A stretch of 64,000 bases of DNA from Malania oleifera (Eukaryota > Streptophyta > Magnoliopsida > Santalales > Ximeniaceae), in the NCBI RefSeq assembly GCF_029873635.1, contig NC_080426.1, positions 52,466,093-52,530,092 on the forward strand, read 5' to 3'. A model generated the notes under the pieces. It made no database searches and was not told the origin of the DNA. It saw nothing but the letters and a program-made list of their open reading frames with translations. Numbering within the stretch: the stretch's first letter is position 1; each line of letters begins with the position of its first letter. A program made the position numbers and the translations under genes. Below are positions 1 to 11,161 of this stretch, piece by piece.

Positions 1-52
1 GTGCCCAGGAACCCCAAACTCAAAACTGCTCCGATCAACCTGCTTAGGGTCG

Positions 53-2023
53 TGTTGACTATATAAGTCCAATCTTGTTTTGATAATGACAAATCACTTA
101 ATATTTGACCTATACAATTGAGTTTGTGAACAGGATCATGATTTAGAATGCACGAATGGTAAGCTTGATATGGAGGCTATGAGGAACCTAAAGTACATAT
201 TACTTGCCTCAATCCATAGAACTAGAAGAATAAAAGAATGAAGAAGCAAGCTTCAAGTTCAAGATCTTCAATTGGAATGGGTATTTAGAATTGAATGTAT
301 TTACATATTTCATATGATATAATTTGAAGATCAAATTAGTAAATAATTTGATACATTTAGGACTCATGCATTTCATGAAAGATACATTTACATTAGTTCT
401 AGGTTGAATGAATTTTAGAGGCAAATTTTTGAGGCCTCATTGACAAACCACATGGCCTTGTTGACGAACTCATGAAGGCCACTCGGCGAACAATATGTTC
501 TTGTCGACGAAAAAATACCAAGAGCCCAAAAAGTTCAGACATGTCTCTCGTCGATGAATGGGTGTTGTACACTCGTCGACGAATGCGTGCTCTCATCGAT
601 GAATGTCGCGGAGCAGAACTGTGTTTTAGTGCAGACACGAACGTAAATATGATATTTTAAATGATCCAATGACTAGAAATTGTTTAGATAGTGATATTGC
701 TTATATACACTAACCCTAAACCCTAGAAGAACAATTTTTCACATACTATTGATTGCCTTGAACTTTTTGTCTACATTCTAAGAGCCTTGAACATATTGAT
801 GAACTTGTGCCTGCAATCCAAAGATTTTACATCTAGTCTTGGGCATTTGTTACATTGATGAAAAGGCATTCACGCACATATTTTGCAATCATTGTTGGTA
901 TTGAGGTTTGAGTATTTTGAGCATTCAAATCTTATTTTTGTTTTCCCATACTCATTATATTTAAAATGTTTCTTGGGAGCAAAAATCATAATCTGTGTAT
1001 TTTATATTCATTGATTGAATAAAATACTTGAGAAATTTTTTTTTTTTAAATCTAAAATCTTTGAGATATTCAAATCTATATTTTCATTCAAAGATTTGAT
1101 ATTTGGTTATTGCAAAAAACTATCTGATTGCAAATTCTAAGAGTTTCTAGATACATATTCTTGAGGAATATTTTTTTAAAAAAAATATTGTTTAAATCTT
1201 TACAATATTCAAAGTCATATTTTTTGTTCAAAGATTTAATCTTACAAGTTATTTGATAGCAAGAACTTAGATCTGCATATTATTCAAGACTATCTTTTAA
1301 AGATCTTATTTGTTATTCTTGTATAAAGTGAGTTGAAATCAAACCCTAAGATCTCCAAAGTTTTTATTTTTAAGAAATTATTTTTGGGAGATATTGATTA
1401 AAAAAATAAATTTGGGAAGCATCATGTTACTCGTATAACGATCTTATCGTTACATATATATTGAACTTCATGTTTTATCATAGGATTATGTGTTAGGAAT
1501 TCAATTGTACTCACTAGCTTTGTTAGAAGCATTTTGAGTATTTGCAAAAATATTGTAATCACTATATTGTATAAACAGTTCGGGTTTTGAACCATGGTGA
1601 GGAGGAAGCTACGCCTCTTGTAAGCAGTGGACTATAAGGGAAGCTCCATCCCAGTTAAAGGAGCAGAGATTAGTGGAATCCTTAAGTGGGTTGCGTAAGG
1701 CAAGGACATAGGTCGGGTTGGCTGAACCTCGTAAAAATTGTGTTTGCTTTCTCTCTTCCCTTAACTTTTTTTTAATTTTCGATTGCATTTAAATCATCTG
1801 CTTATTGTGTATGTGTTGAACATTTGGTACATTTGTAAGTAATTGGGTAAAATTGTATGTTTGATAAAGACACACATTAAATTGGTTAATTGTGAAACAT
1901 TAAGCTAGTTGTTAAGTGGCTTGCAAGTTTGTAATTGATAATTTTAAAAATTAGAACTTGAAGGATTTAATTTTTAAAATATCCAATCCACCCCCCCCCC
2001 TTGGGATAACACTAAAATTCATA
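53..2023 (+). mobile_element. solo LTR, SIRE-like Ty1/copia
   Basis: A lone long terminal repeat of about 1.97 kb. It opens with TGTTGACTATATAAGTCC, closely matching the starts of the LTRs at 26163, 37616 and 45077. Near its end are the C-rich tract and TTGGGA block seen at the ends of those copies. The 5 bases GGTCG precede it (48-52) and follow it (2024-2028), as expected for a target-site duplication. The last bases read TA instead of CA. No primer-binding site or coding sequence follows, so I read it as a solo LTR left by LTR-LTR recombination. The family assignment rests on visual comparison; the exact 3' end could be off by two or three bases. Confidence 0.75.
441..604 (+). repeat. cluster of TCGTCGACGA-like palindromes
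   Basis: Within the U3 part of the solo LTR are about seven variants of a 10-12 bp near-palindrome, such as TTGTCGACGAAA, CTCGTCGATGAA and CTCGTCGACGAA. Variants differ mainly by C-to-T or G-to-A changes at the central CpG sites. The same phrase recurs in the gypsy LTRs at 33733-33910 and 60668-60865. Function is unknown; a transcription-factor site array is possible. Confidence 0.6.
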
Positions 2024-2090
2024 GGTCGCTCCTAGGACCCCATAGCGAAGTTTGATCATTAAATCGGGCTGTAATTGGATCAAATAGAGA

Positions 2091-2141
<51 letters not shown>

Positions 2142-2335
2142 TTAATTTTTATTTAAATGAAAATGAGCTTACAGGATCCCTTTTAATTCAGCACTGCCAG
2201 ACAAAATTGTGGATGTTTTTCCTAAAACCGTTGACAGTTTTTTGGCCTCTCACTAAAGTGTCGACGGTTTGGTCTATATCAAACCAAATTTCCTTCTTTT
2301 CTATATTTTTCTTATTATTTCAATTTTCCACGTCT
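2024..2335. other. flank with (GA)n microsatellite, no gene
   Basis: This holds the right target-site copy GGTCG and a pure GA tract at about 2092-2134, then AT-rich sequence leading into the copia remnant. A long open frame through the GA tract yields an Arg-Glu repeat and is an artefact of the simple repeat. A pair of GTTGAC/GTCGAC-containing phrases lies near 2228-2270. Confidence 0.6.
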
Positions 2336-3025
2336 CTACAACAAGAGTTTCCTTTTGTTTTTTTACGTGCTGATGTTCTTTCAAAACCATTATTCTTTAC
2401 TATTGTTTTGCCTAGTTCTTTAACAGATTCTTCTTTTGATTTTCCTAATTTTCCATCACACACTTCATCATCATCAACCAGTGCGCCTCCTTCCTCATCT
2501 AATTTTCCTTATGATTTTAATTCTCTTCTTCGTTCAACACACCTTAGGCAACCATCTTCTTATATTCGTGATTACCACTATTCTCTAGCAAGCTATTTTA
2601 ACTCAGTCCTCTCTCATCTTCCCAGCTCACAACAGAGAGCCTCTGGTAACCCGTATGCTTTATCATCTTTTTTATCATATTGCAATCTTTCTTCAGCTTA
2701 TCGTTCTTTTGTTTTATATGTATCTGTTCACACTAAAACCCAATATTATCATCAAGCTGTTGAAATTGGTGAATGGCGTAATGCCATGGCTATGGAGATA
2801 CGTGCACTTGATGAAAACCACATATGATAACTTACTACATTACCTCTAGATCACAAACCCATTGGCTGCAAGTGGGTGTATCATATTAAGTACAACTCCA
2901 ATGGTTCCATTGAAAGTTTTAAAGCTCGATTAGTAGCAAAAGGCTACACTCAACAAGAAGGTATTGATTATTTTGAAACATTCTCTCTGGTTGCTAAACT
3001 GGTTTCCGTTCCTTGTCCCTTAGCT
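2336..3025 (+). pseudogene. copia polyprotein fragment: integrase tail and start of reverse transcriptase
   Basis: This is the 5' surviving part of a Ty1/copia pol gene. A Ser/Pro-rich linker is followed by a DYHYSLAS-type segment, then WRNAMAMEIRALDENH, then [17 protein letters not shown] and [20 protein letters not shown], the standard start of copia reverse transcriptase. Two adjacent stop codons (near 2825-2830) fall where a Trp-containing motif is normal, so it is dead. The frame runs to 3025, where a minus-strand element is inserted, and resumes at 12773 in the same sense: the sequence reads ...PLA before the gap and VAASKNW after it. No gag, protease or integrase core lies upstream, so the element is 5' truncated. 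The style suggests the Ale or Ivana lineage; not certain. Confidence 0.85.
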
Positions 3026-5060
3026 TGTTGGAATTCGTGTATTCCCAAGAGGGGGGTGAATTGGGTATTTAAAAATTCCTCCTAGGTATGTCCAAATTGA
3101 CAGCAGTAATACTCAACCTAGGGTCTGTCTATATACTCATAAACCAAAATGCGCAGATAAATGTAAAATGTGGAAATATAAAACAGGGCACACACGATAT
3201 ATTATTGGGGTTTGGCCAACTGTGCCTACATCCTCGCCTCAGCTCGCAAACTTGAGGATTATCACTAATGCTCACTTAATGGGAAGAGTGACACCGATTA
3301 CAACCAGGTCAAATTTCCAAAGCTGACCTTAACCTTTACAAACTCTCCTTGCGGGGTGGGGAAGGCCCTAGGTCAAATTCATAGGGCTTACCCCAACCTG
3401 ATCCTTATAGGCTAGATCAAACCCCCTCAAGCCACCCCTAGAATACACCAATGAAATACAAATTTGTGTATAATTCAAATTGCTTCTATCACAAGCAGAT
3501 TATATACCGATATGCACATGTAATAATCAACACACACTGATAATGTAAGAACTATAAGCTCAGTGTTATATGTGTGTAATCAACACTCAAAGTAATGTCT
3601 ATATTTAATCAGGTACAAGAGTGTATTAGCAAACTAATCTTTGAAACTATGTATAGATGTAAATCTCAATCACAATTTAGGGTTTCAAAGATTTCTACCA
3701 AGAGTATTCTAAATATCTCTAAAAAATATTTTCTCAATATTCAAGCACAAGAGATATTCGAAAAAATAAGCTTGTGAAAAGATTTTTGTACACTCAAAAA
3801 TACAAGCTCAATGAGTCTGGCAATAATGATGCAAAGACTCACTAGCTATAAGATTTTTCCACACACAGATTTATTAAATAAAATCGAGGGAAAAACCTTA
3901 TGCTCAACTCTCAATCGAAAATCAAATATACAACACAACGATAGTTTCTTAGCAAATGAGAATATGTATAACCACTCAAAGAACTCTTAGAAGGATTGAT
4001 TTTGCAAAGGAATAGTAGTATGTGAGGGTACAGGCTTTGTATTTGGAAAAAAGCTCTCCCAAAAATACAGAGAATATTTTTGCTAATCAAAGTGCTAATT
4101 ACTTGCTAATCTGAGCAAATGAAGCCATAAATATAGGCAGGGCTAAAATTATAACCGTTGGGGATACATAGTGAGAATAATTAAATTTGTTTTAAATGAG
4201 TTTCAGAACATTAACCTAGTTTAATCCCAATTAACCACAGTAAAAATTAGGCCAACCCGAGAGTTTTGGTCGACTGAGCCATAGGTTCGGTCACCTGAAC
4301 AGACACATAAGAAAAAGTAATTTTTCCATATTCAGGTTCCTGATCAAGGGTTTGGTCCGCTGACCAAGGCGATTTTCCAAAAAGTCCGAGGTTTGGTTGC
4401 CTGGTCTTAAGTTCAGTTTACTGAACTTACATGTTCAGTCGCCCGAGGGTGATTTGAACATGAAGGTTCAGGCGCCTGAGTGGTTGGACAAAGTCAGTGT
4501 TAATGTTCGATTTACCGAAGATGGTAAAGTCTTTTTGGTTTGGTCGCCCAAAGTCAGGTCAACACACTAACTATTCAAGGGTTCGGTTGACCTAGGTGTT
4601 TTGAACACCTAGGTTTGGTCGCCCAAAACCTTATTATTTTTACACCTTAAGTCCTGTTTCAATTCAATAGTTTCCCCTGATAGTATATGTGAGAATGGGG
4701 ACTAACTTAAGTGCAAGTGTAAGGACTTAGGGTCTTTCTAAGATCTTTTTACCTAGACCCAAAAATCCGGTGTCGAAGGTTGACTGAAGGGTGATCCCTA
4801 AGGTCATTCTATGGTCTTGAGCTTATAGGTTCCTATATGCATGATATGCATCAATTATCACAAACCGTTGGAATTTAAATAATATTACAGACCCAAATTA
4901 AAAATACAAAGAAACTAAACACTTTGGGTCTCCTTTTTATTCTGGTCAATATGTGTTGCCATATGATTTCACCAATTTGATCCTGCACACAAACTCGGAA
5001 AACATTAAATACCTTGTATTTGTCATTATAAAAAATAAGATAGGGTTCAAAAAGTTAATA
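3026..5060 (-). mobile_element. 3' LTR of the gag-only copia element
   Basis: About 2.03 kb. On the plus strand it runs from TGTTGGAATTCG to GTTAATA, the latter a mutated form of the GTCAACA end seen in the partner LTR. It matches the partner (8861-12767) over most of its length, for example at the shared ACTATAAGCTCAGTG block. It contains a region (about 4260-4630) with repeated GGTTCGGTCGCC-like phrases. The adjacent interior sequence (5061-5075) is the complement of AAAAAAAGGGGAGAT, a good polypurine tract. Confidence 0.85.
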
Positions 5061-7740
5061 ATCTCCCCTTTTTTTATGATAACAAATACAAATGCAAAAA
5101 TGGGTATAACCAAATAAAGCTCCCCCTAAGAATATATGCATACCAGTTTTTGCAAGTGTATTTTTCCCCCTTTTGTCATAAAAAAAGGGTATATATATAT
5201 AATTGTTTTTGAAAAATATAGCAATTAAGCATACAAACAGTATAATTGGTCATTTAAAAATTTAAATGACATGAAAACATAGTCAAACCAGAAATATCCT
5301 TAAACCATTGTAATTTAAGAATTTCATAAGACTCGCAGAAAATTGGAATTTGAAGACATGCGGCATATATAAAAAAATAGGTTTGAGCATAAACATGATC
5401 TAACTAGTTTGCATGCGTTTTCATGTGAAGTTACCAAATCAGTTATACAACGAGAAAGGACAACCATATAGATCCTAAAAATTAACAATCACATACAAGA
5501 TCATATGGCAAAAAATAACTATTGTGGCTAAGCAATATGTATCTAATTATGATTTTTAATGAAAACACCATTTTAACACATAAACCACAATGAATTCAAG
5601 AACTAATCTAACCAATCGTTTGTAAGCATAATATGATAGACATTTTAATTTTTGGATGCTCCCCCTATCGATTTGAATTCTAACTTAGATACAGTGAACT
5701 ACTTATACTAGCCAAAGATTAAATTCATTTAACATGCCAATCAGTATAAGTCTTCTTTTTAAATCTCTTAAAATAAATATACTGGAAAAGATTAATTTAC
5801 TTTTTTATGCAACCAGTATAGCTATCTCTATGGATTACACATGCATTAGAAAAGATATATTAAGGCATGATTTTGTGGTCACAACTAAGAACAATCCATG
5901 TCTAAATATATAGCTTTAAGAGTTTGATATGATGTTTAAGGTTCTTATAAGAGCCTCAACATTCAAAAATCAAAGCATGATGCAAATGAGTTCTTTAAGC
6001 TCTTTCTCTAGGGATGGAGCTTAGCTCCCTTAAATGTTATTGATGATTATGCAAGGATGAAATTTAATATTCAATTTATTTTCACTCATCCTTTGAAAAA
6101 AATTTTAACATTAATTTTATCATAATCATCTATGTACAAGGTTTTATTTTTGGGAAAATCTTGACGAAATTTCGACAGCATGCCATTTGTATATAGGACA
6201 TTTTCCCATAAAACCTGTACTTGATAGATGGTTGTTCTCAAAAGATAGATTATATAAAGCATGTAACAACCTAAATTCAACTACCAACATGCAGTTCACA
6301 TCCACTACATCCGCCATGCAGGAGGCATTCGAGACAAGCATGCAATCTAGTAGTAATCAATTAACAATAATATATCCATCAGGGAATATAAATAGTAAAG
6401 AGCAATGGATAGGTTTGCATTCAGTACAATGCTATTTTCGTTAAGGCATATGGACGTAAATGACATAAGATGATGATAGCATTTTAATTTATATGATCAT
6501 GAGAAATATATGCTCCCCCTGAGTTATGCACTTAATCATTTTATGTCTTTTCTTATTTTTCAAGCTCTTTAGCCAAGAGTTTTAGATTTTTTGTGATTTA
6601 ATCTTGGCTTATCATGCTTAGGCTTAGAGGGCCAAAAAGTCACAATGAGTATTTCTTTAAATGAACTAAGCCTACATTGCCTCTTTTCTTTATGAATCCT
6701 GATGAGTGAGAGACACAAGTTCTAATGGCTTTGAGTTTTAAATGCATGAGTATAGGTCTACTTGAATTTTATGCATTCATCTGGATAGAGACCTAATGTA
6801 ATCATATTAGCCATTCAACTCATATCTAAGGATATGAAGTTCTATTGGGTTTGACTTAAAGTTTAAGAGCTTATGAAAGGAATGTGAATAAATAATCTTA
6901 AAAATTAAATCATTTATAAGTTCAAAAGAGTATTTTGGAAGTAGCAGGACATTTTTCAAAATGTTTTCATGTTAGTTAATATGTCCACACCTTTTTGGCA
7001 AAGTGCAACTAGGAGTATATGAATTTTTGAATGGAATTTATCCTTTAGATATGATTATAATTAGGAGCAAGGATACGAGCCAAGGCATGGGAGAAACCTT
7101 ACCGAATATGATCGTGGTTTGGTAAGGATTTCCTATGGAGGAGATAGTGAACCAAGATTATAGGATTTTTATATTTTAAGCTCAAAGGAAACATTTTGAT
7201 TTAACAATGAAACTCGAATCCCCTAGTGGATGCCTCTAATTTTGATTAAGAAAAATATGTCTTTTAATAAGCACCAAAAATATTTGGAATTTATGATCAT
7301 CCATGCTTATACCTAGAGTGATGTCAAGGTTTTGATCTAGGCTTTTAAGGCTAACTAGTGATGTTGGGGTTAGATGATATATAGTGTAAGATGGATCCCC
7401 TAAACCACAAACTTGTGTGATGGACAAAATATGCTTAACTAAAGATTCATAAATAAGTGAGAGTTAAGCAATGGAATTATTTACCAGGTAGATAAGCCTT
7501 GTTCATTTGGACGTGGATTCTCTTTGCCATGCTTTTGAGAATTTATTCAAGATATGATTTATGTTTTTCATCTTAGTAATTTAAGGTTCTAGAATTTTAG
7601 CTTTAAGCACAAACCACTTCCTAGGCCTTTCAGATATCATAACCCCTAACCCTAAGATGTAAGGATGGACTAAATGAATATGTAATTTAAATTTGAATCC
7701 ATTCATCTTTTGGTTCTGAGAGGTTCAACTTTAGGATTAC
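5061..7740 (-). other. interior of gag-only element, no pol detected
   Basis: AT-rich sequence of about 2.7 kb between the polypurine tract and the gag remnant. On the minus strand it carries several GGGGGAGC phrases (near 5125, 5660 and 6510) and a purine-rich region near the 3' LTR. These resemble the untranslated part between pol and 3' LTR of the SIRE-like element at 51859-52445. Open frames here are short and show no protease, integrase or RT motif. Confidence 0.6.
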
Positions 7741-8618
7741 TCACATCATTTTCTTATTTAAGCCTTTGGCTTTTCTACATTTACAAGAATATTTGACATG
7801 CCCTTTCCTTTTGTAATATAAGAAAGTATTATATGCATGTGAAGAATTTTTCTTACATCTCCTATTTTCATTTGATGAGGCAGTTGAATGACTATGGACA
7901 TTACGAATCAAGCCTGAAACCTTTTTAAAGTGATTTTTCTTTTTAATTCCTAAGGGTTTATTATGAATCTTCTTTTCACTTCCTTCCAAGTAGAAAATTT
8001 TCAATATCTTCTTAATCTTTTTCTTTTCTAAGACAACATGATATTCTTTCAATTTTTCAAACTGTATTGAAAGCTTCTTATTCCCATTCTTAAAAATATT
8101 TTTCTACTTAGACACCTAAACTATAAACTTGTGCATTTTAAATGAGGTTTTTCTAGTTCTACAGAGGAAGGCATGCTTTCAATAGAAAATTTAATAGATG
8201 ATTCATTATGAGATATATCAAAATAAATGATACATGAATCATTGCATGCTTTGTTAACAATATCATCACAAGATTCAATAAATGATGTATTACAACATTC
8301 AGCACAAGAAACATCGCATGCCTTCTCAATAAAACTATCATGATTTTCAATAGATGATTCATCATGTAATATATCATATAATTCAGCATAAGAATCATCT
8401 ATAGAGGTTGAGTAAGGATCATATACCTCTTTGTCTGTTAGTGTAACTACCCTGTCATTTACCACTTCCTGAGTGGTGGTCTCATTCTCTTGGGATTCTC
8501 CATATTTCCTTTTGAGTTCATCCCAGGTATCCTTTGCACTTGTACATGCCATAATCTCAAGAAAAATATTAGTATCTAAAGTGCAAAATAGTAAGATCCA
8601 TGGCATGTGAATTTGCAT
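7741..8618 (-). pseudogene. copia gag remnant
   Basis: Minus-strand gag remains of the nested element. The first piece (8618 to 8121) has a gag core phrase, IMACTSAKDTWDELKRKYG, comparable to the RIMACFTTKEIWDKF phrase of the gag at 47074. It is followed by an acidic Asp/Glu/Ser-rich stretch (DDSYAELYDILHDES and echoes of it). The second piece (8052 to 7741) ends in a zinc-knuckle-like motif YYKRKGHVKYSC in which the expected second Cys is Tyr. A normal-length gag would need more sequence between core and knuckle, so internal deletion is likely. Gag would form the virus-like particle that packages the transcript; this copy cannot. Confidence 0.7.
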
Positions 8619-8846
8619 GCATCAAATCAATATAATTTTCTACTAGTATAAAAATTTCTTTATTAATCACCGGCTAGGCATTCCAGTTCATAGATTTTAT
8701 AATTATGCTCATTCTAAGTTTTCAAGTTGTGTAATCAACACCACAAAATAATGGAGGACTGGAAGGTGATCGTCCCTCTCAGAATGGGGATACACCAATA
8801 TGAGCCATCTCAATCTTTAGCACTAACATTCAAGTCAATGCCACAA

Positions 8847-8860
8847 GGCTCTGATTCCAA
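8847..8860 (-). other. primer-binding site
   Basis: On the minus strand this reads TTGGAATCAGAGCC, close to the initiator-Met tRNA complement TGGTATCAGAGC that primes most plant LTR elements. It lies directly beside the 5' LTR and so fixes the element's orientation. Confidence 0.8.
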
Positions 8861-9031
8861 TTTGGAATTGGTCTATTTCCAAGAGGGGGGTGGATTGGAT
8901 ATTTAAAAATTCCTCCCAAGGTATGTCCAAATCAGCAGTAATACTCAACCTAGGGTTTGTCTATATACTCATAAACCCAAATGCACAGATAAATGTAAGA
9001 TGCAGAAATATAAAGCAGGGCACACACGATT

Positions 9032-11161
9032 TGTTAGCTTTACCGTAATCTTAAGAGAGGGGGTGAATTTATTTTTTCAAATTTTATCCCCTGGGTTAAT
9101 CCACTAACAGCAGTATTACACAAGCCTAAGGTCAATCTAGTGCATATAAAATAAATCAATGTAAATATGCAGCGAAATTTAAACTATAATAGAAATTTAA
9201 CCAAACATGCATAATAAAGTAGTATCGAGGTTTGGCAAATTGCCTACATCCCCGTCTTGGCACACTCGCACAAGGATTGCACTATAAGCTCCCTTAACAG
9301 GTGGATTGGCACCATTTACAACCAAGTCAATTAACGGGACTGACTTCAACTTACACCTTACTAGGATGGTGCACCTAACTTTTCCAATCGGGTCTAAGTC
9401 AATCCGAAACTATTCCACAGGGCTAGTCTCCCTCTTTAAGCCCACGTCTGGAATATAACAGATATACAATATAATTTGCATATACGAAAATGCTTCTTAC
9501 AGAAGCTGATATATACCAATATAATCAACACACTACCAAATGATAAGATATGATAAGCTCTGTGTAGTCTTAATGTCTACTCTCAAAGGTTAATGCGAAT
9601 AGGACAATCAATTCGTGAGAGTGTATGTGAAAAGATCTTTGTGTCAAAATAACAGTATCAATCACAATGCAGCAACAAAGATCTCAAGCACACTTCAAAT
9701 ATCCTCAACAAATATTTTTCTCACAATAAATCACAAGAGATATTTGAAATTGATTTGTAAAATAGTATTTATCTTCAAGCACACTTTCAAATATCTTCAA
9801 CAAATATTTTTCTCAAAATAAACCACACAAAATATTTGAAACCGGTTTGTAAAATAGTATTTCACAAACAAAACACAATATGAACTCTTGAGTATTGTAA
9901 TGAATATGCAAAACTCAGAAGCTATAAGAAGTTTTCCTACGGAAGGTTTATTTATGAAGCCCCCTAGAAAAACTAGAAGCTTACTCTCAAAGAAAAATTA
10001 ATCTCAATAAAAACGAGCAAGTGAGAGTTTAAGCTTGGTGAGATGAACACAAAAGCACTCTTACTAAGGGGTATTTGCAATATGGATGAGCAAGAGGAGC
10101 AGTATATGGCTTAAATATGAGATTTTGGTTTTTTGAAAATCAGAGGATATTTTCTAATTATAATTTCTAATCTTATTCTAATTTTTGCAAATGATGGGGT
10201 ATATATAGACTTCCCAAAAATTATAACCATTCGGGACATATGAATCATTTTTGCAAAAGTTTAAGTGAGGTTAATAAAATTTTAACAGTGTTTTAACTTC
10301 GGTGAAATTTGCCAACCCGAGAGCACCGGTCGACCGAACTTAAGGTTCGGTTGATCGAGTGTCCTAGTTTTTTCAACCGTAGAAAAATTGAACTAAAAGT
10401 ATGGTCGACCATCTTGAGGGTTTCAAAGGCGATTTTTCAAATCCGCGCAGTTCGGTCGACCAGATCATTTTGACCTAAGAGGTTCGGTCGACCGGGCAGT
10501 TGGGGCTTCTCCCGAGGATGTTCGGTTGACTAGAGCGTTGAAGTTCATTTTCTGATCGGTTGACTGAAGGGTCAACTTTTTACCCCAGGGAGGTTCGGTT
10601 GACCAAGCTATATAAGCTTGGCTAGGTTTGGTCGATCGTATTGTGGTCAAACCATTGACCACTGACCAGCTCGATTGACCAAGCTAAATAAGTTTGGTTG
10701 GGTTCAATCGACTAAACATGCCTATTTTGGGCATTTTTATTTTTTTCTCTTTATAATGTTGTCCCTTTTCATATGATGATTATTTTCAAGACTATAGGGG
10801 ACATTTTTATGCAATATTTAGGGTCTTAAAGACAATCTACGGTCTTTGTGAGATAACCCCAAAAATTTGGCGTCGGTTGACCGAATCCCTAACGTCATTT
10901 AATAATCATTTGAGCTTATCTATCCTATCATGCATGTAATGCATAGATTATTACAGACTATTTCCTATTTACTATTATAGACCCAAAATGATAAATATAA
11001 ATTATAATAAACAAATAAATGTTTTGGGTCTTTATCTTCTTCAAGTCCATGTGCGTGCACCATATGATACTTCCAATTGATCATGCACACAAACTCATCA
11101 ACCATTAAATACAAAGAGTATTTGTCATTATCAAAACTGGGTATGACCCATAGGGTCAACA
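9032..11161 (-). mobile_element. solo SIRE-like copia LTR, third nesting level
   Basis: About 2.13 kb, running on the plus strand from TGTTAGCTTTACCG to CATAGGGTCAACA. It is flanked by CGATT (9027-9031) and CGATA (11162-11166). The uninterrupted sister LTR (near 3195) reads CACACACGATATAT, which shows that CGATA is the original site and the left copy has one mutation. There is no interior. It is the youngest layer of the nest and carries the densest palindrome cluster in the window. Confidence 0.88.
10326..10740. repeat. array of TCGGTCGACCGA-type palindromes
   Basis: About ten phrases in 400 bp built on GGTCGACC: CCGGTCGACCGAAC (10326), ATGGTCGACCAT (10401), TTCGGTCGACCA (10451), GGTTCGGTCGACCGGG (10481), then decayed forms with TTGACC or TCGACT. 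Related clusters lie at about 4260-4630, 12000-12330, 29900-30150, 37905-38430, 45430-45790 and 52800-53170, all inside LTRs of this family. The spacing is irregular, so this is not a simple tandem repeat. Confidence 0.7.

Noticed and set aside
2075..2335. Start of a 250-residue open frame including an Arg-Glu repeat
   Set aside because: The N-terminal part is read through a GA microsatellite. Only the sequence after about 2336 matches copia pol.
10465..10662. Frame rich in STEP/RSTKP repeats
   Set aside because: It is a translation of the GGTCGACC palindrome array inside a solo LTR.
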